Assembly: GCA_038248985.1 (NCBI GenBank)
Contig: JBBRWV010000023.1
Span: 1 to 34,508 of the forward strand
Reading direction: 5' to 3'
Source: JBBRWV01 sp038248985
GTDB lineage: Bacteria > Planctomycetota > Phycisphaerae > WQYP01
DNA: 34,508 nt
This document shows, piece by piece, positions 1 through 7,372 of this stretch (position 1 is the first letter of the stretch; each line of letters opens with the position of its first letter). The notes beneath the pieces are model-generated. The model ran no database searches. It was not told the DNA's origin and saw only the letters and a program-made list of their open reading frames with translations. The position numbers and the translations under genes were made by a program.

Positions 1-156
1 AAGTACGGCGTGTACACCAACAACGTGGGCGGTAACTATGTGTGGGCGGTGTTGAATCACAGCGGCGAGTTTGCGGTGATTCCGGAACCGGCTTCGCTGG
101 GGCTTCTCGCACTGGGTGGGTTGGCACTCCTCGGTCGTCGTCGCCGGCAGGCCTGA
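1..156 (+). CDS. PEP-CTERM sorting domain protein, C-terminal end (5' truncated by window)
   Basis: This is the last 51 codons of a gene that begins before the window. The visible end reads VIPEPASLGLLALGG followed by a hydrophobic stretch and the basic tail GRRRR, which is the PEP-CTERM sorting signal: the Pro-Glu-Pro motif at visible residues 28-30, one membrane segment, then an Arg cluster. In known systems this tail marks exported proteins for recognition by an exosortase and anchoring or release at the cell surface. The rest of the protein is not visible, so its own function cannot be given. A hairpin terminator follows 33 bases after the stop codon. Planctomycetes and Verrucomicrobia often carry many such proteins. 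Confidence 0.85.
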   Translation, partial: KYGVYTNNVGGNYVWAVLNHSGEFAVIPEPASLGLLALGGLALLGRRRRQA

Positions 157-188
157 TTGATCTGCGAATTGCCAACAGTGCTATTCAA

Positions 189-220
189 GGAGCTCCGGAT
201 TTTCCGGGGCTCCTTTTCTT
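189..220 (+). terminator. Rho-independent terminator after the PEP-CTERM gene
   Basis: GGAGCTCCGGA at 189-199 pairs with TCCGGGGCTCC at 203-213 (one G-U pair), with a three-base loop, and is followed by the T-rich run TTTTCTTT. It lies just after the stop codon of the PEP-CTERM gene. Confidence 0.8.
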
Positions 221-409
221 TGGGGGGGCGACGGCTGCGGGAGAAACACGGGCGCGTAGCGGGATGGGACGAGGTTCTCGGGCAGGAAAAAGTAGTCATT
301 TGGCCTGCGGCCGCTTGAAACTTGCACGGTGAACCTCGAAACTGTCGTAATCCCTGCGCGAACTATGTGTTCTTTCGGGGTGAATAGTCATTTGTGCATC
401 GAGGTTTCT

Positions 410-1141
410 GTGCCCGAACTGGTTGACGTTTCCATCATCGCCCCGGCTTTCAATGAGGAAGACAACGTCGGGCCGCTCATCGAGCGTATTCGGGAAGTGT
501 TTGAGCCGACGGGGATGCGCTACGAGGCGGTGATCGTGAATGATGCTTCGACGGACGCGACGCCGCAGAAGCTGGTGGAGCTGCAGCGCAAGTATCCGTG
601 GGTGCGGGTGATCAATCTGCTGAAGAATTCGGGTCAGACGGCGGCGATGGATGCGGGATTTCGGCATGCGCATGGGGCGGTGTTCGGGACGGTGGATGCG
701 GATATGCAGAATGATCCGGCGGAGATATTGCGGCTGATGAAGATGCTGTCGCGGGAGGTGGACATGGTGAATGGGTGGCGGAGGGATCGCAACGACAAGA
801 ACAAGCTCATGCGGCGGGTGCAGACGAAGATCGCCAACGGGATTCGGAACTGGATTTCGAATGACGATATCAAGGATTCGGCCTGCGGGTTGAAGGTGTA
901 TAAGCGGGCGTGCCTGGAGCATTTGACGCTGTACAAGGGGATGCACCGTTTTTTTCCAACGCTGGTGCGGATGCGGGGCTTCAAGGTGATGGAGGTGCCG
1001 ATCTCGCATCATCCGCGACTGTCGGGGGTGACGAAGTACAAATTTGGCTCGCGGGTGATTCGGGCGTTTGTGGATTTGCTGGCGGTGCGGTGGATGAAGA
1101 AGCGGGTCATTTTGTATACCGCGCAAGAGAGCCGGCCGTAA
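410..1141 (+). CDS. Family 2 glycosyltransferase (dolichol-phosphate mannosyltransferase-like)
   Basis: This is a 243-residue GT2 enzyme of the DPM1/ArnC type, expected to move a sugar from a nucleotide donor to a polyprenyl-phosphate or similar acceptor at the cytoplasmic face of the inner membrane. Visible motifs are SIIAPAFNEEDNV at residues 8-20, VIVNDASTD at 41-49, the metal-binding DAD at 96-98 in FGTVDADMQNDP, and the later DSACGLKVYKR. The C-terminal transmembrane segments of ArnC-like proteins are absent, so it looks like a soluble or peripheral DPM1-like form. The open frame extends upstream to a GTG at 329, but GTG 410 is preferred because GAGG lies six bases before it and the GT2 fold starts right there. 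ATG 365 is a further option. The donor and acceptor cannot be read from the sequence. Confidence 0.88.
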   Translation: MPELVDVSIIAPAFNEEDNVGPLIERIREVFEPTGMRYEAVIVNDASTDATPQKLVELQRKYPWVRVINLLKNSGQTAAMDAGFRHAHGAVFGTVDADMQNDPAEILRLMKMLSREVDMVNGWRRDRNDKNKLMRRVQTKIANGIRNWISNDDIKDSACGLKVYKRACLEHLTLYKGMHRFFPTLVRMRGFKVMEVPISHHPRLSGVTKYKFGSRVIRAFVDLLAVRWMKKRVILYTAQESRP

Positions 1142-1172
1142 GATTTTGGGAAATGAGTCCGGAGTTTTGGGG

Positions 1173-1316
1173 ATGTCGGCAAAGCATTTTGACGTGGTGG
1201 TGGTGGGTGGGGTGCCGGCGGGCATGGGGGCGGCGCAAAGCCGGACAGCGATGGGGGAGGTACCGTATGCGAAGGTGCGTGAGGTGTTGTTGGCGCAACA
1301 GGCGATACTTATTTAG
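1173..1316 (+). pseudogene. Short ORF with FAD-binding motif, likely relic of a flavoprotein oxidoreductase
   Basis: This 47-codon frame starts with MSAKHFDVVVVGGVPAGMGAA. That matches the opening beta-strand and dinucleotide-binding turn of FAD-dependent oxidoreductases (usual form DVVVVGGGPAG), with Val in place of the third Gly. After about 22 residues the similarity ends and the frame runs to a TAG. A full flavoprotein would be 350-500 residues, so this is most simply the remnant of a deleted or decayed gene. It starts 31 bases after the glycosyltransferase stop, in the position of a former operon partner. A GGAG lies upstream. A genuine 47-residue protein is possible but less likely. Confidence 0.45.
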
Positions 1317-1353
1317 CGGTGCGTGTTTTTGGCGCCCGTGGAGGGTTTGACCG

Positions 1354-1385
1354 CTTCAGGAGAAGCGTTTTGAGACGCTCTGAAG
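1354..1385 (+). terminator. Interrupted hairpin, possible transcript end or leader structure
   Basis: CTTCAG at 1354-1359 pairs with CTGAAG at 1380-1385, and an inner AGCG/CGCT pairing is possible across an internal loop. There is no strong U-run after it, only TTGTTC, so it may be a weak terminator of the upstream unit or a structure in the leader of the next gene. Confidence 0.3.
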
Positions 1386-1444
1386 TTGTTCGTTCACCAG
1401 GTTGCCCATACACTCTGGGCGAATGAAATGGAGAATACAAAACC

Positions 1445-2554
1445 ATGAAACTACCTGAACTTTTGGCCCATCTTGCGGTCGCCCACTTGCAGCCGATGGT
1501 TTTTCCCACGGACGGCGGGGGGGCGGTGGTGGTGACGGTTCATGGGGGGCGCGTGCTGGGCGTCTTCACGTCGCCGACGGCGGACAATTTGTATTTCACC
1601 AATCCGGATCTCAATGATGGCACCGGCGCGCAGAAGTTTCTGGCAGCAGAGCATGTGCTGGGCGGCGATCGTCTGTGGCTGGCGCCGGAGCGGGGCATTT
1701 TCTTCAAGGGGCAGAGGGCGGAGGATGGGGTGACGACGCCGGCGTCGGTGGATCCCGGCTCGTACATCGTGGGTCAGAAGTCCGAGACAGCGGTGCGGCT
1801 GGTCAACGAAGTGAACACGCCGTTCCACCTGGCGGCGGGTGCGTCGAAGCAGGTGCCGATACAGGCGACGGTGGAGCGGACAATTCGGATTATTCCGTCG
1901 CCGTTTGCGGATTTTCCGCGCGTGCTTCCGGCCTTGGCCCGCACGCATTACGCGGGGTATGAAATCGCGTCGCGTTTCGAACTGCGCGGCGCACCCAACG
2001 ATGACCTGGCGATTGGGTTGTGGTTTCTGATTCAGATCAATATTCCAACGGGCGCTGCGGGTCATTTGTACGTGCCCACCAGCGGCCGCGCGGTCGTCAC
2101 CGATTACTACGAGCCGACGGGTGCGGATTATCTGCGCGTGGAAGACACGCACGTTCGCTTCAAGCTGGATTCCATTCAGCGGCACAAGATCGGCCTGCGC
2201 AAGACGGAGGTCATCGGCCGGGCGGCCTATTTGTCGAATGCGGATTCGGCGGGGCAGGCTTCGTTGATCGTGCGGAATTTTCTGAACAATCCCTCCGCGC
2301 ATTACTGCGATGTGCCGCTGCACACGCCGGATGGATCGACGCAGGATTCCGTGCAATCGTACAACCATTTTTCGGGTTCGCCCGGCGTGTCGTTTGGCGA
2401 GTTGGAGTTTCATACTCCGTCGGTCACGCGTGCGGCGGCCAGCCCGGTGATATATGACACCAATCAAGTGTGGTGTTTTAGCGGGGCGCGCGAAGATCTG
2501 GTGGCGATTGCGGGCCGCTTGCTCAATTTGTCGCCGAGTGTTTTTACGCTGTAA
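1445..2554 (+). CDS. DUF6786-like protein of unknown function
   Basis: This is a 369-residue protein without signal peptide or membrane segments. From memory of the family it resembles DUF6786: the segment GGDRLWLAPERGIFF near residues 78-92, then TPASVDPGSYIV and VERTIRII, follow the pattern of that family. The overall look is beta-rich, like galactose-mutarotase or other carbohydrate-binding super-sandwich folds, but no catalytic residues can be assigned. It starts at ATG 1445 with a GGAG upstream. Its stop is 12 bases before the lpxA start, so the two are probably co-transcribed. That places it with an envelope gene, which is context and not proof of function. The family name is tentative. 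Confidence 0.75.
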   Translation: MKLPELLAHLAVAHLQPMVFPTDGGGAVVVTVHGGRVLGVFTSPTADNLYFTNPDLNDGTGAQKFLAAEHVLGGDRLWLAPERGIFFKGQRAEDGVTTPASVDPGSYIVGQKSETAVRLVNEVNTPFHLAAGASKQVPIQATVERTIRIIPSPFADFPRVLPALARTHYAGYEIASRFELRGAPNDDLAIGLWFLIQINIPTGAAGHLYVPTSGRAVVTDYYEPTGADYLRVEDTHVRFKLDSIQRHKIGLRKTEVIGRAAYLSNADSAGQASLIVRNFLNNPSAHYCDVPLHTPDGSTQDSVQSYNHFSGSPGVSFGELEFHTPSVTRAAASPVIYDTNQVWCFSGAREDLVAIAGRLLNLSPSVFTL

Positions 2555-2566
2555 GGATTCAAGCCT

Positions 2567-3412
2567 GTGTCGAAAATTCATCCCACCGCGCTGATTTCCC
2601 CCGAGGCCGTGCTGGCCGATGATGTGGAGATCGGCGCTTATTGTTCCATCGAAGGACCAGTGAAGTTGGGGCCCGGATGTGTCATGCGGGCGCATGCGCG
2701 GCTGACGGGCCCGCTGACCATGGGTGCGCGGAATATCGTTTATACCGGCGCCAATATTGGGGATTGGCCGCAGGATCGCAAATACAAGGGCGAGCCTTCG
2801 GAGACGATCATCGGCGAGGACAATGTGTTTCGGGAATATGTGACGGTTCATCGGGGCACGGGGGCGAATACGAAGACGGTCGTGGGGCACCGCAACTATT
2901 TCATGGTGAGCACGCATGTCGGGCACAATTGCGTGGTGGGCAATGACATTACGATGGTCAACAATGCGGTGATCGCCGGGCATGTGCATCTGGGCGACCG
3001 GTGCATCATCGGGTCGTTCTGCGGGGTGCATCAATTCTGCCACATTGGTACGTTGTCGATGCTGTCGCACAACACGGTGGCGACGGTGGATGTTCCGCCT
3101 TATTTGATTTCGCTGACGACCAATCATGTGACGCAACTCAATGGGGTGGGCTTGCGGCGGTCGGGGATGTCCAAGGAGGCGTTGATCGCGGTGCGGCGGA
3201 TGTTCAAGCATGTTTACCGCACGGAAGGGGGGCGGCCGCTGGCGGTGGCGCTGGCGTCGCTGCCGGAGGAACTCCGTGCCTTTCCCGAGGTGCGCGTGTT
3301 TCTGGATTTCTGCCAGAATTCCAAGCGGGGGCTGGCGCGTTTTCAGAGGTGGTCTGAGCGGGGCACCCAGGAGGCATTGCCGGATATTGCCGAGACGGGG
3401 GCGGAAGAGTGA
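2567..3412 (+). CDS. lpxA: Acyl-ACP--UDP-N-acetylglucosamine O-acyltransferase
   Basis: LpxA catalyses the first step of lipid A synthesis in the cytoplasm, moving a 3-hydroxyacyl chain from acyl carrier protein to UDP-GlcNAc. The 281-residue protein has the left-handed beta-helix hexapeptide repeats through roughly residue 190, then a helical C-terminal part. The catalytic-base region reads STHVGHNCVVG, with His117 and His120 matching E. coli His122 and His125. IAGHVHLGD and VHQFCHIG are also conserved, as is DVPPYLI before the helical domain. It starts at GTG 2567, with AAGGA about ten bases upstream. No lpxD, fabZ or lpxB lies next to it, unlike in proteobacteria. Its presence implies a lipid A-containing outer membrane. 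Confidence 0.95.
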   Translation: MSKIHPTALISPEAVLADDVEIGAYCSIEGPVKLGPGCVMRAHARLTGPLTMGARNIVYTGANIGDWPQDRKYKGEPSETIIGEDNVFREYVTVHRGTGANTKTVVGHRNYFMVSTHVGHNCVVGNDITMVNNAVIAGHVHLGDRCIIGSFCGVHQFCHIGTLSMLSHNTVATVDVPPYLISLTTNHVTQLNGVGLRRSGMSKEALIAVRRMFKHVYRTEGGRPLAVALASLPEELRAFPEVRVFLDFCQNSKRGLARFQRWSERGTQEALPDIAETGAEE

Positions 3413-3663
3413 CTTGGGGGATATTCGCAAAATAACTTCTGACGGTGCCTCGCTGGACACATGGCTGAGGCGTATAAATATATGGCGGATGAGCAATGAT
3501 GGCACAAATAAGGCTCTCCTCTTCGGCCCTCGGCACCGAGATTTGCTTCTAGATTCCGTGGGTCGCTGATCGGACTCCTCCCCGATAAAAGCTCCTCCTC
3601 CACACATTCAGGCCCGTTGTAGTGCTTTAGCCAGTGCAAACCCCTCTGGTTCAGGAGTATTCC

Positions 3664-4935
3664 ATGCCCACGTTCCAATATGAAGCGATGAATGCCGCCG
3701 GTCAGGAAGTGAAGTCCGAGATCGAGGCGGGTTCTCCTGATGAGGCGATCGCGAAGATTCGCACGCAGGGCTATTTTCCAACCAAGGTGAAGGAACGGGC
3801 CGCGAAGAAAACCAAGGTGGTGGCGGCGGCCTCCGGGGGGGCCAAGAAATCCTCCATGAACATTAATTTTGGCGGGGTATCCTCCAAAGCGATTTGCCAA
3901 CTCACGCGGCAGCTTTCGACGCTGCAGGATGCGGGTCTGCCGATTTTGCGTTCGCTGAAGATTTTGTGGCAGCAACAGAAACCGGGTCTGCTTAAGGATA
4001 TTTTGGATGGGGTGGCCAACGATGTGGAGGGCGGGGCGACGCTTTCGGAAGCGATGTCGCGTCACCCCAAAGCATTTGATCGTTTGTACGTGAACATGGT
4101 GCAGGCGGGTGAAACCGGCGGCGTGCTGGATGTCATTCTGCAACGCCTGGCAGAGTTCATGGAAAAAGCCCAGCGGCTAAAACGCCGGGTTATCGGGGCG
4201 ATGATTTATCCGTCGGTCGTTATCACCTTTTCCGTGCTCATCGTCACGGGCATCATGATTTTTGTCGTGCCGAAGTTCAAAGATATTTTCAAGGATTTCA
4301 ACACCAGCCTGCCGGCGCTGACGGAGTTCCTCATCAATATGTCGGACTGGATCGCCAATCAATATGGGTGGGCGGTCATTTTCGGGTCGCCGTTTCTCAT
4401 CATTATCGGGTTGAAATTTGCCGGCAAGACCAAGGGCGGCAAGCGCATCATCGATATCATCAAGCTGAAGCTGCCCATCATCGGCCAGATCATTTCCAAG
4501 ACGGCCATCGCGCGTTTCACCCGTACGCTGGGCACGCTGCTGGCGGCGGGCGTACCTATTCTGGATGCGTTGAACATCACACGGGATACGGTGGGCAACG
4601 TGGTGTTTGAGGATGCGTTGCAGAAGGTGCATGACGCCATCCGCGAGGGCGAGTCTTTCGCCGCACCGCTGCGGGCCGCCAAGGTTTGCGACGCCATCGT
4701 GACCAACATGATCGACGTCGGCGAGGAAACGGGCGACCTGGACAAGATGCTGATGAAGGTCGCGGACAACTATGATGAAGAAGTGGACGTGCTGATCGGT
4801 TCACTGGTGAGTTTGCTCGAACCGATCATGGTCGTCACCCTGGGCGGCATCGTCGGCACGATCGTTATCGCGTTGTTCCTGCCGTTGGTGAAGTTGATTC
4901 AATCCGTGTCCGGCGAAACGGATGGCGGCAATTAA
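3664..4935 (+). CDS. gspF: Type II secretion / type IV pilus inner-membrane platform protein (GspF/PilC family)
   Basis: The 423-residue protein has the GspF layout: a small N-terminal domain (FQYEAMNAAGQEVKSEIEA), then two T2SSF helical domains at about 78-202 and 282-405, and three hydrophobic segments near 178-202, 240-255 and 390-412. GspF sits in the inner membrane and couples the secretion ATPase to assembly of the pseudopilus. ATG 3664 is the right start because AGGAG at 3653-3657 lies six bases before it and the family N-terminus begins here; the frame is open 30 bases further upstream. It heads a run of pseudopilin genes ending at 13691. No ATPase or secretin gene is present in the window, so the rest of the machine must be encoded elsewhere. 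Confidence 0.93.
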   Translation: MPTFQYEAMNAAGQEVKSEIEAGSPDEAIAKIRTQGYFPTKVKERAAKKTKVVAAASGGAKKSSMNINFGGVSSKAICQLTRQLSTLQDAGLPILRSLKILWQQQKPGLLKDILDGVANDVEGGATLSEAMSRHPKAFDRLYVNMVQAGETGGVLDVILQRLAEFMEKAQRLKRRVIGAMIYPSVVITFSVLIVTGIMIFVVPKFKDIFKDFNTSLPALTEFLINMSDWIANQYGWAVIFGSPFLIIIGLKFAGKTKGGKRIIDIIKLKLPIIGQIISKTAIARFTRTLGTLLAAGVPILDALNITRDTVGNVVFEDALQKVHDAIREGESFAAPLRAAKVCDAIVTNMIDVGEETGDLDKMLMKVADNYDEEVDVLIGSLVSLLEPIMVVTLGGIVGTIVIALFLPLVKLIQSVSGETDGGN

Positions 4936-5013
4936 GCGGGATGTTTTTCGCTGCCCCGCGTGTCCGTCCGCTGCTGTTCGTTTTCTGTTCTAATCTTCTC
5001 AATCGAGGCCGCT

Positions 5014-5832
5014 ATGAATCTCGAAATTTCCCAACCTCCCCGCAAGGCCGGCCGTTCGGGCTTTACGCTGATCGAGTTGCTGGTGGTGGTGGGGATCATC
5101 ATTCTGTTGATCTCGATTTTGCTGCCGGCCTTGGGTGCCGCCAAGCAACAGGCGCGGAAGGTGGAGACGACGGCGTTGCTGAGCGGGCTGTCAGCGAATA
5201 TTGAGGCGTATTATACGATTTTTGGTGCGTATCCAGGGTTGATGCCACGATCACACACCGTTGTTAGCGGCAATTTGACAGGCACGCAAAACCTCCTCAT
5301 TAGCCTCAGCTATCCAGTGGGAACAGGCTCGGAAACAATTCCCACTACCTCAACGCTTGTCAATGTTACCACTGCTAGTGGCCCGGTTGACTTTTCCGTT
5401 TCTCCCGCCCGCACCTACTCCCCCTTCTTCAACCCCGCAAAGAAGGAACTCTCCAACGACAATACGGGTATTGCGCCCAAAAAATTTCCCACCATTATTG
5501 ATCGTTACCCCGATGGCCTGCCGGTTCTTTACTATCGCCGCAGCGTAGGAAATGAAACGCTTCTCACATCCAAAACTACAACCACTGAATCCTATTCCAT
5601 GCTGGAGAATGCGGCCTACACCGACGCCATCGCACTGGAGTCTTCGTCCGGTCTCAGCTTCAACCAGACCACAGGAACCTTCACACACACCGAGTTCAAC
5701 GTCAACATTACTGCGGCCGGCAGCACGACTGCGGCACGTGGTGGTTATGTTCTGATCTCCTCCGGAGGGGACCGCATCTACGGAAAATTTAACGGAAAGA
5801 ACGATGACATCGTCATCGTTGGCGGCCAGTAA
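5014..5832 (+). CDS. GspG-like prepilin (first of three)
   Basis: This is a 272-residue prepilin-type protein. The cleavage and methylation motif is SGFTLIELLVVV, cut after Gly16, with Glu21 at position +5 of the mature protein, followed by a long hydrophobic helix. The C-terminal part contains YPDGLPVLYYRR and LISSGGDRIYGKFN...NDDI, which match the D-x-x-G-x-P-x-x-Y motif and the calcium-binding end of the major pseudopilin GspG. GspG proteins are normally about 140 residues, so this one has an extra ~100-residue Ser/Thr-rich middle. ATG 5014 is preferred over the upstream in-frame ATG 4960 because it has GAGG upstream and gives a normal short basic leader. It lies 78 bases after gspF. Confidence 0.9.
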   Translation: MNLEISQPPRKAGRSGFTLIELLVVVGIIILLISILLPALGAAKQQARKVETTALLSGLSANIEAYYTIFGAYPGLMPRSHTVVSGNLTGTQNLLISLSYPVGTGSETIPTTSTLVNVTTASGPVDFSVSPARTYSPFFNPAKKELSNDNTGIAPKKFPTIIDRYPDGLPVLYYRRSVGNETLLTSKTTTTESYSMLENAAYTDAIALESSSGLSFNQTTGTFTHTEFNVNITAAGSTTAARGGYVLISSGGDRIYGKFNGKNDDIVIVGGQ

Positions 5833-5851
5833 TACTTTCGCATAGATCGTA

Positions 5852-6685
5852 ATGCTCTTTTTTCGAGACCGCATGATCACGCTTCCCACCATCCTCCTCA
5901 CTCGACAGAATTCCGCCGTCGCGATCCGCGGCGCGGCACGCTCCGCGGCGTTCACCATTGTCGAACTGCTCGTGGTGATCCTCATCATCGTCCTGCTGAT
6001 CGCCATCATTCTTCCGTCCTCACGCTACATTAAGGAAGCGGCACGAAACGCGGCTACTTCGCACACGATGAGCGCGATGGGCATGGGCCTTGAGGCGTAT
6101 AACAATCAATTCAACGTGTATCCTGATTCCGCACCTAAAACGTCCGGCACGGCTCTCTCTACCGGCTCGCAAATGGTTGCCCAAGGCCTCATGGGTTTCC
6201 TTGACTATGCCGAAGACGGTGCAGGCCCCAGCAATTCAGATCCTGCACTTGGTTTTCGTATCACAACAGGTGGTCGTGGGAAAATACACGGCCCCTTCGT
6301 CTCCGATGACCCTAAATATTACAAAGCCGCACACACCGCTGGCTTTGCGTTTTACGATGGTTGGGGCAAGCCGATTCTTTACTACAAATCCACGCGGAAA
6401 ACAGACCCCGCCATCGACAACGTATTTGGCACCAATGCCAACGCGCTTTTTGTGAAATCAGACAACCTCGCAGGCAAAGATATTTTAGATTACAGCATCG
6501 GCAAAGCCGTCGCCGCCACCCTCGCGGGAGACCCTGCATTGGCCACGGGAAAATTCTGGAAAAAAGTCGGCACCACCTCCAATGCCGTCTCCGGCAGTAT
6601 TCCCTCGCGTGATTCTTACCTGCTCATCTCCGCCGGTAAAGACGGCTTCTATTTCAACGATGATGATGTCGTCTCCTCCCGCTAA
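5852..6685 (+). CDS. GspG-like prepilin (second of three)
   Basis: A prepilin-type protein with the motif SAAFTIVELLVVILII. The residue before the cleaved bond is Ala, not the usual Gly, and the +5 Glu is kept. The C-terminal half has FYDGWGKPILYYK and LISAGKDGFYFNDDDVV, the typical GspG calcium-loop pattern. At 277 residues (or 270 from ATG 5873) it is about twice the usual GspG length. The start is uncertain: ATG 5852 gives a longer leader, while ATG 5873 has a weak purine-rich GAGA upstream. It lies 19 bases after the previous gene and 24 before the next, so it is part of one operon. Confidence 0.88.
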   Translation: MLFFRDRMITLPTILLTRQNSAVAIRGAARSAAFTIVELLVVILIIVLLIAIILPSSRYIKEAARNAATSHTMSAMGMGLEAYNNQFNVYPDSAPKTSGTALSTGSQMVAQGLMGFLDYAEDGAGPSNSDPALGFRITTGGRGKIHGPFVSDDPKYYKAAHTAGFAFYDGWGKPILYYKSTRKTDPAIDNVFGTNANALFVKSDNLAGKDILDYSIGKAVAATLAGDPALATGKFWKKVGTTSNAVSGSIPSRDSYLLISAGKDGFYFNDDDVVSSR

Positions 6686-6709
6686 AGCGCTCACACAAAG
6701 GGCCTTTTT

Positions 6710-7339
6710 ATGAAGCTTGATACTCGCCGTTTCACTCGCCCCTCCCGGCCGCGGGGGTTCACCCTGGTGGAAATTCTCATTGTCATTTCCATCATCGTTA
6801 TCCTGGTCGCCACGGTGATGGCCATCGGCACCAACATCCGCGCCGGCGCGCAGATCCGCCAGACCAAACTCACGCTGACCACGCTGCAGGCGGCGCTCGA
6901 CAAATACATCAATGAAGGAAACGCCCAGCCGGGCGATAACAGTGCGACCGACTTTGTCGGCAAGTTCCGGTCAACTCCGGATATTTGGAAGGTCGTTGAA
7001 AAACTTCCCACCCAGGGGAGCGGCGCGTCGGTCAGCTTCAACGACGGTTTCGGCACCCCCATCAAATATTTCACGGGCAACTCCACCAGCGCCGGGGCCA
7101 TCAAGAATCAGTCGGACAAAAACGGCTACTTTGTCAGCGGCGGACCAGACGGCATCATCACTGCGGGCAATGCCTGGAACAGCGCCACTAACTACAGTTC
7201 CACAGGCACCGTCGTCAATTACGAAAATAACTGGTGGGTTTCTATTGGCACAGGGTCCAACAATATTCCTACTGCGCCATCCTCCACCAAGTGGCGGATG
7301 CTCCCCATTGATGACATCTACAGTTTTGATCCCCAGTAA
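6710..7339 (+). CDS. GspG-like prepilin (third) with a CBM-like module inserted at the calcium loop
   Basis: This 209-residue protein has the cleavage motif PRGFTLVEILIVISII (Gly16, Glu21), then a helix and a GspG-like core with FNDGFGTPIKYF at about 110-121. The C-terminal calcium-loop signature is split: FVSGGPDG at 141-148, then about 50 extra residues, then PIDDIYSF at 199-206. The extra part, roughly residues 155-197, has the pattern W-x5-Y-x2-TGTVV-x2-E-x2-W ... P-x6-W, like a small CBM5/12-type carbohydrate-binding module. AAAGGG lies seven bases before ATG 6710. The core role as pseudopilus subunit is well supported. The binding role of the insert is inference. Confidence 0.9.
   Translation: MKLDTRRFTRPSRPRGFTLVEILIVISIIVILVATVMAIGTNIRAGAQIRQTKLTLTTLQAALDKYINEGNAQPGDNSATDFVGKFRSTPDIWKVVEKLPTQGSGASVSFNDGFGTPIKYFTGNSTSAGAIKNQSDKNGYFVSGGPDGIITAGNAWNSATNYSSTGTVVNYENNWWVSIGTGSNNIPTAPSSTKWRMLPIDDIYSFDPQ
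7172..7300 (+). other. CBM5/12-like insert in the third GspG-like protein
   Basis: This codes for residues 155-197. Key positions are Trp156, Tyr162, Gly166-Thr167-Val168, Trp175-Trp176, Pro187 and Trp195. Flanks are the two halves of the GspG calcium-loop motif. The Cys seen in the sister modules is absent here. The similarity to carbohydrate-binding modules is by pattern only. Confidence 0.5.
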
Positions 7340-7372
7340 CGATTCCAACTCCTTTCAAACCTGAGTGATCAA

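Noticed and set aside
1451..3607. Long open frame of 718 codons on the minus strand
   Set aside because: It runs opposite the DUF6786-like gene and lpxA, is rich in Arg, His and Pro as expected from antisense reading of GC-rich genes, and has no recognisable domain.
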